A DNA stretch of 64,000 nt, taken from the NCBI GenBank assembly GCA_031292485.1, contig JARLHA010000037.1:62001-126000 (forward strand). Direction: 5' to 3'. The DNA is from Mucilaginibacter sp. (GTDB lineage: Bacteria; Bacteroidota; Bacteroidia; Sphingobacteriales; Sphingobacteriaceae). Below the pieces are notes generated by a model. That model ran no database searches, was not told the DNA's origin, and worked only from the letters and a program-made list of their open reading frames with translations. The position numbers and the translations under genes were made by a program. The number at the start of each line of letters is the position of its first letter. Within the stretch, counting starts at the first letter, position 1. Shown one piece after another: positions 33,216 through 42,120 of this stretch.

Positions 33216-36203
33216 ATGGCTGTATTTAAAGCAAGGGCAAGAGCGTTAGATTTATTAGGACGGCAGCAAATAGCTGGTATTCCAACTGCAATAAATGAAC
33301 TGTTTAAGAATGCTCATGATGCATATGCCGATAATGTCGACATAGACTATTTTAGAAAAAGCAGATTGCTTATTTTGAGAGACAATGGTTTAGGAATGAC
33401 TAAGCATGACTTCGAAACCCGTTGGCTTACTTTAGGTACCGAAAGTAAATTTCTAAACAACAAATTCCCCGCCCCTCCTAAACATCCAGACAAACCCGAA
33501 CGACCAATTATGGGAGAAAAGGGTATTGGCCGCTTAGCTATTGCCTCAATAGGCAGACAAGTATTAATATTAACTAAGGCCTATCGAAAATCGGAGAAAC
33601 ATCCCATTGTTGCTGCCTTTATAAATTGGGGACTATTTGAATTGCCTGGCCTAAATCTCGAAGATATAGTAATACCTGTCCGCGAATTTGATTCGCTACC
33701 TTCTGGAAAACAGATTGATGAAATGAAAAAGGAGGTAATTAATGCCATCCTTATTTTGATCAAGCAAGATGAAATATCTAAATCTGACGGAGCTAAATTA
33801 ATAACCGAAATTAAAGGATTTGTTGTCTCGCCTGACGATTTAGATAAAGTATTGATTCCAACCACTGCTATTTCGAATGAAAAATATGGGACGCATTTTT
33901 ATATATCCCCGGTTGACGAGACGTTAAATAGCGATATAGATGGAGAAAGCGAAACGAAGGAGGCTACCAAAATTGAAAAAATGTTAGTTGGCTTCACAAA
34001 TACGATGACTCCTAACTTTAAAAAGCCAGATATTGACGCTGCTTTTAGAGACTATAGAAACGATGATGATACATATTTTAGCTTGTTAGAAAAGGAACAG
34101 TTTTTTACACCTAAAGACTTTGAGTTAGCTGACCATCACTTCCAAGGGAAATTTGACATTTTCGGGCAATTTTTAGGAAAAATAAAGGTGTACAATGAAA
34201 AAGAATTTGACCACAAGATATTATGGAATGGCAACAATTATCGAGAGACAGATTGTGGTGCTTTCTCGATAAACGTAGCCTATGTACAAGGGAGACTGGC
34301 CCAGTCAATGATTGATCCAGAAAATCACGGCCGGCTGTTGGCCAAAGCGGACAAATTTGGGGGACTCTACATTTACAGGGATAATATAAGAATATTGCCG
34401 TACGGAAATTCTGATTATGACTTTATCGATATTGAAAAAAACAGAACCAAAAGTGCATCATTCTATTTCTTTTCATTTCGAAGAATGTTTGGCGTGATTG
34501 ATATTTCAAAAAAAGTAAACTTTAAATTAAACGAAAAGGCAGGGCGGGAAGGCTTTATAGAAAATAAAGCCTATAGACAGTTAAGAGAAATTTTAAAGAA
34601 CTTTTTTGTTCAGTTGGCTGCGGATTTTTTTCGAGAAGGGGGCGGGCCAAAAACAGATTTTTGGATCAAAAGAAGAAGCCAACAAGAAGCTATTTATAAG
34701 TCTATCGAGAGGAGAGATAAGCAAACGAAATTTAGAAAAGATAAATTTCAAAGTTCACTTACCATTTTCTTTAAGGATTTGTCGGAAAAGAAATTCCAAA
34801 CGCAAATCGATGAGTTTATGGAAGCGACTGATAAGAAAATTGGGTCAGTTGCGTACCTTGACGATCCAGATGAAGCAACTCAAAAGTTACTCGACTACGA
34901 AATAGAGGCTCGTCAAAAGCTTGAATCTTTAAAAGGAAAAATAAAAATCAATCAGCCTCGAGGATTTTCTATTTCGAAAGATTTACGACAGGATTTTGAA
35001 TCTTATCTGGTTGAATATGAAAAAGTTGTTTCAACTTTATTCGTCGCAACTGAAGAGAAGATCGACGACTTAATAAATGAGTATACAACACGTTTGCAGC
35101 TAGAAATTAGTAAAAGAAAACGATTAGAACAAGCTGTTGATTTTATTTCACAAGAAGCAAAGAAAGCCACTAATAAGAAAGAAAAAGAAACCAAAGAAGC
35201 GGTTTCCAACATTACCCAAAAGGTTAAAGAATTGACTACAGAAGTAATGTCTGGTTTGGAAGATAAAATTCGCGATGTAAAGGATCAGTTTAAATCAATG
35301 AAAATTGAGGACGTTCAAGATTTCGATTTGGTTTCCGAGAGAAAGAGGATGGAAGATGAGATTTTAAAAGAAAAAAACAGAGGACTTGAAATCTTTGAAA
35401 GTATAATTAAGCAAATTGAGAGTATTTATTGGGGTGAAGACCCAGAAGGTAACATTGTTACAAATGATCAGATGAACGATGCATTAACAGAAGAACTTTA
35501 TGAGCTTCGCGACCGTATACATGCAGATGTTGAATTGAGTCAATTGGGTTTAGCAGTTGGAGTAATTCATCATGAGTTTAATAGTACAGTAAATTCTATA
35601 AGAGCCAGTATAAAAGATTTAAAAGCTTGGGCTGATGTAAACCAGCAGCTTGAGGGTGTTTATGATAATATTAGAATAAATTTCGAACATCTGGACGGCT
35701 ACCTAACACTTTTTACACCCCTGAACCGACGACTATCCCGGACGCAAGAAAAGATTCCGGCAAACGATATCAAAGTTTTCTTGATTGATCTATTTAAAGC
35801 TCGGCTTAGTCGACATAATATCCAGTTAAAACACACAAAAGGATTTAGTAGCAGGTCATTATTTGGCTATAGATCTACATTTTATCCCGTTTTTGTAAAT
35901 GTCGTTGACAATGCTATTCATTGGTTAAATCAAAAAAAAGACACCGAAGAAAAAATCATTCGCCTTCATGCAGATGATTCGGGTTTTTATATTTCCAACA
36001 ACGGCCCTGCTATTTTAATTAATGAAAAAGAGAGAATTTTTGACTTAGGTTTTACCCGAAAAATGAACGGCAGAGGAATGGGATTGCATATCTCAAGAGA
36101 AGCACTTGAAGGGATCAAGTATAAAATATTTGTGGACGAACCAAAGGACGGAAGCAACGTAACTTTCAAAATAGAACCGAACCAATCAACACAAAATGAA
36201 TAG
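33216..36203 (+). CDS. Double-GHKL ATPase (MORC-like N-terminal and histidine-kinase-like C-terminal domain)
   Basis: This is a 995-residue protein. The N-terminal GHKL domain has ELFKNAHDAYAD (E28, N32, D35), DNGLGM (56-61) and GEKGIGRLA (100-108), like MORC/Hsp90/MutL ATPases. The middle, about residues 480-760, is rich in charged coiled-coil sequence (KKEKETKEAVSNITQKVKEL). The C-terminus looks like a sensor kinase: an H-box-like IHHEFNST (H785-H786), N box VVDNAIHW (N899), ISNNGPAI (926-933) and GRGMGLHIS (952-960). GHKL/MORC-like ATPases are known in restriction-modification operons. A kinase-type C-terminus beside a receiver gene suggests signalling inside a defence system. It overlaps the next gene by 8 bases. 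Confidence 0.8.
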   Translation: MAVFKARARALDLLGRQQIAGIPTAINELFKNAHDAYADNVDIDYFRKSRLLILRDNGLGMTKHDFETRWLTLGTESKFLNNKFPAPPKHPDKPERPIMGEKGIGRLAIASIGRQVLILTKAYRKSEKHPIVAAFINWGLFELPGLNLEDIVIPVREFDSLPSGKQIDEMKKEVINAILILIKQDEISKSDGAKLITEIKGFVVSPDDLDKVLIPTTAISNEKYGTHFYISPVDETLNSDIDGESETKEATKIEKMLVGFTNTMTPNFKKPDIDAAFRDYRNDDDTYFSLLEKEQFFTPKDFELADHHFQGKFDIFGQFLGKIKVYNEKEFDHKILWNGNNYRETDCGAFSINVAYVQGRLAQSMIDPENHGRLLAKADKFGGLYIYRDNIRILPYGNSDYDFIDIEKNRTKSASFYFFSFRRMFGVIDISKKVNFKLNEKAGREGFIENKAYRQLREILKNFFVQLAADFFREGGGPKTDFWIKRRSQQEAIYKSIERRDKQTKFRKDKFQSSLTIFFKDLSEKKFQTQIDEFMEATDKKIGSVAYLDDPDEATQKLLDYEIEARQKLESLKGKIKINQPRGFSISKDLRQDFESYLVEYEKVVSTLFVATEEKIDDLINEYTTRLQLEISKRKRLEQAVDFISQEAKKATNKKEKETKEAVSNITQKVKELTTEVMSGLEDKIRDVKDQFKSMKIEDVQDFDLVSERKRMEDEILKEKNRGLEIFESIIKQIESIYWGEDPEGNIVTNDQMNDALTEELYELRDRIHADVELSQLGLAVGVIHHEFNSTVNSIRASIKDLKAWADVNQQLEGVYDNIRINFEHLDGYLTLFTPLNRRLSRTQEKIPANDIKVFLIDLFKARLSRHNIQLKHTKGFSSRSLFGYRSTFYPVFVNVVDNAIHWLNQKKDTEEKIIRLHADDSGFYISNNGPAILINEKERIFDLGFTRKMNGRGMGLHISREALEGIKYKIFVDEPKDGSNVTFKIEPNQSTQNE

Positions 36204-37782
36204 CGCCTTTTTTGAGTCGTCTAAAGTAACGGCAAATGATTTTTTACAGAGTATAGTCTTTATTGACGATGAGGCTTACGCTGACTCAAAAACTGATCAT
36301 AATTTAAACGCTGCTGAAATATCTAAAGTTTTTGCAAAAAAACAGAAAATTTGTTCCGTTTATAACCCAAGAAATGAATCAGACATCTTAGACTTAATTC
36401 ATATATCAAAAAAAGCGGATATAGTTGTTGTAGATTGGAAAATTGAGTTGGAACCTGAAATAATTGCTGTTGACGAAAACGACGATGACCCGAATGATGA
36501 TCCTAGAGGTGCACACACAACTCGTATAATCAAAGCGATATTATTAGACCCATTAACTGGACTTAATAGTCTTAAAATGATAGCCGTCTATACTGGAGAA
36601 ACTGATTTAAAGGGAATTACAGCAGAAATTTTTAAACAATTACATGACATTCCCGGGATAGAATCAAGCGATTACGAAGTATTTTCAAAGAGTTTTAAAG
36701 TAATCGTAGTTGGTAAACCCTCAATAAGTGCAAAACATCTTCCAGAGTTTGCCGCCAGAATTAAAAATTATGAAGAGTTACCTGATTTTATTTTAGAAGA
36801 GTTCACTAAACTAACATCTGGATTAGTTTCAGACTTCGTATTGTATTCGTTATCACTGATAAGATCAAATATTTTCAGACTTGTTAATCTATTTAATAAG
36901 GACATTGATGCTGCTTTTTTGTCACATAGATTATTGCTTCCTGAGCCAGATGATTCAAAAGAACAATTAGTTGAGTTATTGTCACATTCAATAAATGCCT
37001 TGTTGAATTACAGTAAAGCGGGTGACTATATTTCCAATGATCTCATTAAAACATGGATTGATTCACATGAATTTACAGGAGTAATAAGTTTGTCTGGAAA
37101 AAATATATCTATTGATAAATCATTTCTAAACGATTGGGTTAGCAGCGGCTTTGAAGAAACTTTTAGAGCAAAATGGGAGGCATTGAATAATGGTGATTTT
37201 CCCGAAGGTAAATTCAAATCATTACATAAAACTTTATATCAAGATGCAACTAAATATTTCAATTTAGATGGCGCATACGAAGTAAAGGATTATGAGTTTT
37301 CGATTTTGACTCATCAAAAGAGCAATATTAAATTGTCAGGGACATCACCTAAGTTAACACTTGGAACGATTGTAAAACAAAATCCTGAAGGTTTATACTT
37401 TGTTTGTATTCAACAGAAATGTGATAGTGTGAGACTTCGTTCCGAACGGAGATTTTTATTCTTGCCATTAACTGCTGTACAAGATGGCAAATTTCATTTT
37501 GTAATCTCAGAAAAAGGGAGCTTTATACGCCTTAAAATTGAGGATTCCTCTTTTAGCTTAAAAACGGCAAAATTTAAACCCAATGAACAGGGCGGCTTCC
37601 CGATTGTAAAAGACGAAAACGATCATTACCATTTCACATCTATTTATGGTGAGGAATACGTATGGCTTTCTGATTTAAAAGATGCACACGCTCAGCGGAT
37701 AGCTAATAACTATGCTGCAAAACTTTCGAGGGTTGGCCTGGATGAGTCTGAATGGTTGAGAAGATGGGCCATGGCTACTTAA
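36196..37782 (+). CDS. Response-receiver-domain protein of the defence cassette
   Basis: The 528-residue protein starts with a receiver-like domain. The acidic pair is D24-D25 (IVFIDDEAY), the phospho-acceptor aspartate D80 (IVVVDWKIE), the threonine T133 (AVYTGE) and the Lys-Pro K174-P175 (VIVVGKPS). This is the complete active-site set of response regulators, with an acidic insertion at about 92-103. The remaining 330 residues have no DNA-binding output domain that I recognise and end in a beta-rich region. It begins inside the ATPase gene (ATG 36196), so the pair is translationally coupled. It is a candidate phosphorylation partner of the ATPase's C-terminal domain. Confidence 0.72.
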   Translation: MNSAFFESSKVTANDFLQSIVFIDDEAYADSKTDHNLNAAEISKVFAKKQKICSVYNPRNESDILDLIHISKKADIVVVDWKIELEPEIIAVDENDDDPNDDPRGAHTTRIIKAILLDPLTGLNSLKMIAVYTGETDLKGITAEIFKQLHDIPGIESSDYEVFSKSFKVIVVGKPSISAKHLPEFAARIKNYEELPDFILEEFTKLTSGLVSDFVLYSLSLIRSNIFRLVNLFNKDIDAAFLSHRLLLPEPDDSKEQLVELLSHSINALLNYSKAGDYISNDLIKTWIDSHEFTGVISLSGKNISIDKSFLNDWVSSGFEETFRAKWEALNNGDFPEGKFKSLHKTLYQDATKYFNLDGAYEVKDYEFSILTHQKSNIKLSGTSPKLTLGTIVKQNPEGLYFVCIQQKCDSVRLRSERRFLFLPLTAVQDGKFHFVISEKGSFIRLKIEDSSFSLKTAKFKPNEQGGFPIVKDENDHYHFTSIYGEEYVWLSDLKDAHAQRIANNYAAKLSRVGLDESEWLRRWAMAT

Positions 37783-37823
37783 AACTGAAATTGAGCGTCT
37801 ATTTTTTAAACAAAATTTAAGTT

Positions 37824-38681
37824 TTGGAAATTAACGTAAGCTTTAACGATCTGAAAATTGGAAAATTTTACGACAGAAATTTCCTAACTGAACTATGGGG
37901 TTACAAAGGGCGGCAAGCTATAAGTAAAGGGGTAGTCACTCCAGCAAATTCTAATTCAATAGTTCTTTTTGTTACCAAAGAAAAACAACGATCTTTAACT
38001 CAATATGAAGATTATATCAGCGATGATTACCTCTATTGGGAAGGAGAAGAAAAAGGCGGAAATAATGATAGGATAATTAACGCAACAAAAAATCATCATC
38101 CAATACATCTTTTCTATAGATACAGACACCATGCCGAATTTAAATATATGGGCATCATTAAATTAGCTTCATTTATTGAAAAGACTAATGCTCCATTTAA
38201 ATTCATTTTTAACATTGCTTCTGAAACAATTGCGCGTCCTGAAACCTTTGACGAACCGGAATTCTTATACGGCAATAGAGAAACCGAAAGGCTATCAACA
38301 TCGTTAAGTCGCATCGGTCAGGGAAAGTTTAGAGTTGATCTATTAGATCTTTGGGATGCCTGCTCAATTACTGATGTAAAAGTTCCGGAAATTTTAAAGG
38401 CATCGCACATAAAACCCTGGAAGGAATCCAATAATTTTGAAAGGCTCGATCCATATAATGGTTTGGTTTTAACGCCAACGCTCGATACGTTATTTGACAG
38501 AGGATTTATATCGTTTGAAAACAAGGGTCAAATAATAATATCTAAGGAAATCGAATCTTACTCTAAAATATTGAATATCTCGCCGGACATGAAATTGAGA
38601 AAACAGTTTGAAAGCAATGGGCACTATTTAGAGTATCATCGAGATGAGGTTTATTTAAAGCGCTTTAAATCGCATCTATAA
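37824..38681 (+). CDS. HNH endonuclease with an N-terminal sensing-like domain
   Basis: The 285-residue protein starts at TTG 37824. No suitable ATG is near, and the N-terminus MEINVSFNDLKIGKFYDR looks complete. The C-terminal HNH_2-type nuclease has LKASHIKPW (H195), DPYNGLVLTPTLDTLFDRGFISF (N212, D221) and an upstream W/C segment. The third histidine of the classical motif is aspartate here, a variant seen in this family. Residues 1-150 include YWEGEEK and IHLFYRYRHHAEFKYMG, reminiscent of DUF3427/PUA-like modules that can read modified DNA. It is probably the effector nuclease of the cassette, cutting DNA according to methylation state. Confidence 0.75.
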   Translation: MEINVSFNDLKIGKFYDRNFLTELWGYKGRQAISKGVVTPANSNSIVLFVTKEKQRSLTQYEDYISDDYLYWEGEEKGGNNDRIINATKNHHPIHLFYRYRHHAEFKYMGIIKLASFIEKTNAPFKFIFNIASETIARPETFDEPEFLYGNRETERLSTSLSRIGQGKFRVDLLDLWDACSITDVKVPEILKASHIKPWKESNNFERLDPYNGLVLTPTLDTLFDRGFISFENKGQIIISKEIESYSKILNISPDMKLRKQFESNGHYLEYHRDEVYLKRFKSHL

Positions 38682-38797
38682 TTTCCCCAAAAATCACTTA
38701 TATCCTATTGGCAACCTTTTATCAATATGATATCTTGGCTTTAAGCCTGAAGGTGAAACGGATTGAGTAAAATAATAGCTATAATTGCCAGCGCATC
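38682..38797. other. Spacer after the defence cassette
   Basis: No gene or clear terminator is visible in these 116 bases. Confidence 0.4.
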
Positions 38798-39170
38798 ATG
38801 AAAGAAAACACCATGAAAAAACTACTTTCTTTATTGTTGGTTTTGCTGTCCTTCCCGTCTCAGCAGGGTCTCTCGCAGAGGACCCTGCGCTGCGTAGGGC
38901 ATCCCGGAACGCAGGGTCCCTTTCAGGAGACCCTGCTGAGACATAATAAGGAAGTCATTTTAGAATTATTCGGCAAGTTTGAACAGGCCTGTTATAATTA
39001 TGAAGGAATAGAATTTTGGAGCGCGCGGGAATTGCAGGAGATACTGGGTTACCAGCGCTGGGAGAACTTTGCAAATGCAATAAGCAAGGCAAAAAAAGCT
39101 TGCGAAAATGCAGGTTAAAAAATATCAGATCATTTTCGTGACGTCACGAAAATGATCGCGATATGCCGGA
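38798..39170 (+). pseudogene. Chimeric, broken dinD-like gene
   Basis: The reading frame starts with a signal-peptide-like stretch (MKKLLSLLLVLLSF), crosses an 86-base palindromic repeat, and then encodes the start of a DinD-type protein (EVILELFGKFEQACYNYEGI, FWSARELQEILGYQRWENFA). A TAA at 39116-39118 interrupts it. The same frame continues after the stop with KISDHFRDVTKMIAI, the next conserved DinD block, and then degenerates. It is a fused and inactivated remnant. DinD-like proteins are DNA-damage or phage-antirepressor related. Confidence 0.7.
38857..38942. repeat. Nested palindromic repeat inside the dinD remnant
   Basis: Outer arms 38857-38872 and 38927-38942 are a perfect 16-base inverted repeat (GTCTCAGCAGGGTCTC). 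Inner arms 38880-38889 and 38910-38919 are a perfect 10-base inverted repeat (GGACCCTGCG). It looks like a REP/BIME-type insertion at the 5' end of the dinD-like gene. Confidence 0.75.
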
Positions 39171-39366
39171 TAGCGATAACAAAAAGGCGTCAAAAAGCCC
39201 CAAACCCTGAAAGTCTCCGCGGTATTTTCGGTGTAAATTATTTAAATAGCTGGTCGTCAGTATTTTAAAAGTGTTCTCTGCTGTTCCCCTCTGTTCACCG
39301 GTGTTCATACTGTTCAGGGGGAACACCTGCTTCTTTCCGCCTCCATGGCATCAATACCCCAAACGC
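39171..39366. other. Gene-free stretch after the dinD remnant
   Basis: About 200 bases with repeated GTGTTC/TGTTC words (39270-39320) and no credible gene. Confidence 0.4.
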
Positions 39367-39400
39367 AAAACCGGCAGGATTGGGGTATCCTGCCGGTTTT
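39367..39400 (-). terminator. Terminator of the GH2 gene
   Basis: AAAACCGGCAGGAT (39367-39380) and ATCCTGCCGGTTTT (39387-39400) form a perfect 14-base stem with a 6-base loop, 24 bases after the GH2 stop. The stem has T runs on both sides, so it could work in both directions. Confidence 0.8.
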
Positions 39401-39424
39401 AATGTAGTTGGGTTCGGTGGCCGG

Positions 39425-41854
39425 TTACTTTACCTGCAATACGGTGGTCGCGCTTTTCAACCCTGCGGCTGTTGCTGTAAAAGTAATATTGCCTGCTTTT
39501 TCTTTGGTTTGGATGATCGCCAGCGCCAGGCCGTTAAATGCCTTGCGGTAATTGGCTTTAAACGGATCATGGCTCACCTCGTCGCCGTTGTCAACACCGG
39601 CGATGAAGCCGGGGCCGGTCACTTTAAAGTTAACCAGGTTGCTGGCATTTGGCACCAGGTTGCCGTCTTTATCCAGTATCCTAACGGTAATGAAAGACAA
39701 GTCCTTGCCATCCGCTTTAATATTTTTACGGTCAGCCACCAGCTCAATTTTAGCAGGTGCTCCGGCGGTATGGATCTCGCGGGTTAAAACCACTTTGCCG
39801 TTCTTGCGCGATATGGCTTTTAGCGTACCGGGTTCGTATTTAACGCGCCACATAATGTGGAGGTCGTCACCCAGTTTCTTTTTAGTCCCCAGTGATTTGC
39901 CGTTCAGGAACAGTTCTACCTCATCAGCATTGTTATAAAAGGCCCAAACATCCACCAGTTTACCGGGTGTCCAGTTCCAGTGCGGGAAGATGTGCAGTAC
40001 TGTTTTGTTGGTCCACTCGCTCTGGTACATGTAGTAAATGTCCTTGGGGAAGCCTGCCAGGTCGATAATGCCAAAATAAGAGCTCCGCGACGGCCATGAA
40101 TAAGGGGTTGGTTCGCCCAGGTAGTCGAAACCGGTCCAGATGAACATTCCTGAAAGGAAGTCGTATTTTTTCATCACTTTCCAGGTAGCTTCATGCGTTG
40201 AGCCCCATCCCGGGCGGACGTTGTCATACGCCGAAACGCTGTTATCCGGGTTGCCATCGGTAAATGGTTTATCATAACGGGACGGCCAGATCCTTATACT
40301 ATCCGAAGGCATATCATAATGGCCGCGTGTCTCTAATCCTGAGGTTGTTTCTGTTGCGATGAATTTCTTGCCCGGGTACCTGTCGTGGAAAGTCGCATAA
40401 TCAAACTCATGGTAGTTATAGCCAATCAAATCAATCGCTCCTGATTGGATGATTTTGTTGCCTTTGCCGGGGTTATCATTGGCGGTAGTAATAGGGCGTG
40501 TTTTATCCAGGCTGTGTACAATGCCGGCCAGTTCGGGCGCTATACGCAACGCGGTGGTATCCCCCTGCTGCGGAATCTCGTTACCGATGCTCCAGATCAT
40601 TACGCTCGGGTGGTTGCGGTCACGCAATACCTGGTCCTCCAGGTCGCGTTTATGCCATTCTTTAAAATACAAATGGTAGTCGTATTTAACTTTTTGCCAT
40701 TCCCAGCAATCAAAAGCTTCATCCATTACAATAAAGCCCATTTTGTCGCAAAGGTCGAGCAACTCGGGGGCGGGCGGGTTATGCGAGGTACGGATACCAT
40801 TGCAGCCCATCGCCTTCAGCATTTGCAGCTGGCGCTCAAGGCCGCGGGTATTAATGGCAGCGCCCAGGCTGCCCAGGTCGTGGTGGTCGCAAACGCCCAA
40901 TATCTTCATCAACTTTCCGTTTAGTGAAAAGCCCTTGTCGGCGTCAAAGTTAAAATAGCGGATCCCGATCGGGGTCGTATAACTGTCGGCGGAGTTTTTT
41001 CCGGATATTTTGGTTAATACTTTATACAGATAAGGCTTCTCCACCGACCACAGGATCGGGTTGTTTATTTTGAGATCCTGGGTAAAACGGGTGGAAGCGT
41101 CTTTTAAAATGGTATTTGAAGTTACGCTGGCAACCGGTTTCCCTTCGGCATTTAATAAGGTAGTGGTGATAGTAACCGCTTGTTGCGCACGCGTAGCGTT
41201 AAGGATGCTGGCCACAACTTTAACTTCGGCTGATTTATCGGTAACGCTGGGCGTAATTACATAGGTACCCCAGTGATCAACGGCTACCTTATCGGTTGTA
41301 GTGAGCCAAACATTGCGGTAAATGCCCGAGCCGGAATACCAGCGTGAATTTGGCTGTACCGAATTGTCAACCTTAACGGCGATGGTATTGGTGCCGCCAA
41401 AATTAAGGTAAGGCGTTAAATCGTATCGGAATGAAATATAGCCATTCGGCCTGAAGCCGAGGTTATGGCCGTTGATCCATACGGTGCTTTTTTGGTACAC
41501 GCCGTCAAAATCGATATAAACCAGTTTGTTTTTTGAGGATGCCGGCACGGTAAAGGTTTTTCGGTACCAGCCGATGCCGCCGGGTAAAGCGCCGCCTTCA
41601 GGTGTCGCAGGGTTTTCCTTGCTGAATTTTCCTTCAATGCTCCAGTCGTGCGGAAGGTCAAGTATGCGCCATGTGCCATCTTTTACATCCAGTTTTTCGC
41701 CGCCTGCAACATCGCCAAGGTTAAAGCGCCAGCCTTTGTCGAAGTCGGCAACAGTACGGCCTGGTTGGCTGTAGCCCTTCAGGGCAAATAAAACGATAAT
41801 AAAAAGGCAAAGCGGCCTGGCCATCTTTGTAAAAAAAGCTTTATGAAGCAGCAT
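39425..41854 (-). CDS. Glycoside hydrolase family 2 (beta-galactosidase-like), secreted
   Basis: With ATG 41854 the protein is 809 residues, starting MLLHKAFFTKMARPLCLFI with an export signal ending at GYSQ. ATGs at 41890 and 41824 are alternatives. It has the GH2 sugar-binding domain (DLPHDWSIEG, GWYRKTFTVP), the immunoglobulin-like domain and the TIM barrel. The acid/base is in MIWSIGNEIP (E438 counted from 41890) and the nucleophile in FIATETTSG (E514 in the same numbering). A C-terminal Ig-like domain follows. It hydrolyses beta-linked sugars outside the cytoplasm. Exact specificity is unknown. No SusC/D genes are adjacent. Confidence 0.92.
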   Translation of the reverse strand: MLLHKAFFTKMARPLCLFIIVLFALKGYSQPGRTVADFDKGWRFNLGDVAGGEKLDVKDGTWRILDLPHDWSIEGKFSKENPATPEGGALPGGIGWYRKTFTVPASSKNKLVYIDFDGVYQKSTVWINGHNLGFRPNGYISFRYDLTPYLNFGGTNTIAVKVDNSVQPNSRWYSGSGIYRNVWLTTTDKVAVDHWGTYVITPSVTDKSAEVKVVASILNATRAQQAVTITTTLLNAEGKPVASVTSNTILKDASTRFTQDLKINNPILWSVEKPYLYKVLTKISGKNSADSYTTPIGIRYFNFDADKGFSLNGKLMKILGVCDHHDLGSLGAAINTRGLERQLQMLKAMGCNGIRTSHNPPAPELLDLCDKMGFIVMDEAFDCWEWQKVKYDYHLYFKEWHKRDLEDQVLRDRNHPSVMIWSIGNEIPQQGDTTALRIAPELAGIVHSLDKTRPITTANDNPGKGNKIIQSGAIDLIGYNYHEFDYATFHDRYPGKKFIATETTSGLETRGHYDMPSDSIRIWPSRYDKPFTDGNPDNSVSAYDNVRPGWGSTHEATWKVMKKYDFLSGMFIWTGFDYLGEPTPYSWPSRSSYFGIIDLAGFPKDIYYMYQSEWTNKTVLHIFPHWNWTPGKLVDVWAFYNNADEVELFLNGKSLGTKKKLGDDLHIMWRVKYEPGTLKAISRKNGKVVLTREIHTAGAPAKIELVADRKNIKADGKDLSFITVRILDKDGNLVPNASNLVNFKVTGPGFIAGVDNGDEVSHDPFKANYRKAFNGLALAIIQTKEKAGNITFTATAAGLKSATTVLQVK

Positions 41855-42120
41855 AATAGGTTGATTTTGGATTAACTGTAAATCGGACACTAAATTATAA
41901 TTAATTATTGAATTCGCGAGTTATTGAATAATTGAATTAGTGTAGTTACTAATTTTTATAAATTTAGACTTAAATCTTTATCACAATAGAAAAATTGCTT
42001 TTTTATTACTGATAATTATTGATAGAGGGAGAAATATAGATTTTCAGGAACTTTAAATGACTTTGTTTTTTTCTGTAAATAAGACAAATAATTTTTTCCT
42101 TTTCTTCTTAATATTACAGC
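41855..42120. promoter_or_regulatory. Divergent AT-rich promoter region of GH2 and aroE
   Basis: This strongly AT-rich gap between divergent genes has repeated TTATTGAAT words near 41905-41940 that form an imperfect inverted repeat. Promoters for both genes should lie here. No exact TAnnTTTG box was located with confidence. Confidence 0.4.

Noticed and set aside
39128..39157. Perfect palindrome considered as an operator or terminator
   Set aside because: It is explained by conserved codons of the dinD-like remnant (DHFRDVTKMI). There is no loop, and no gene start lies next to it. It is kept only as a finding about codon-level palindromy.
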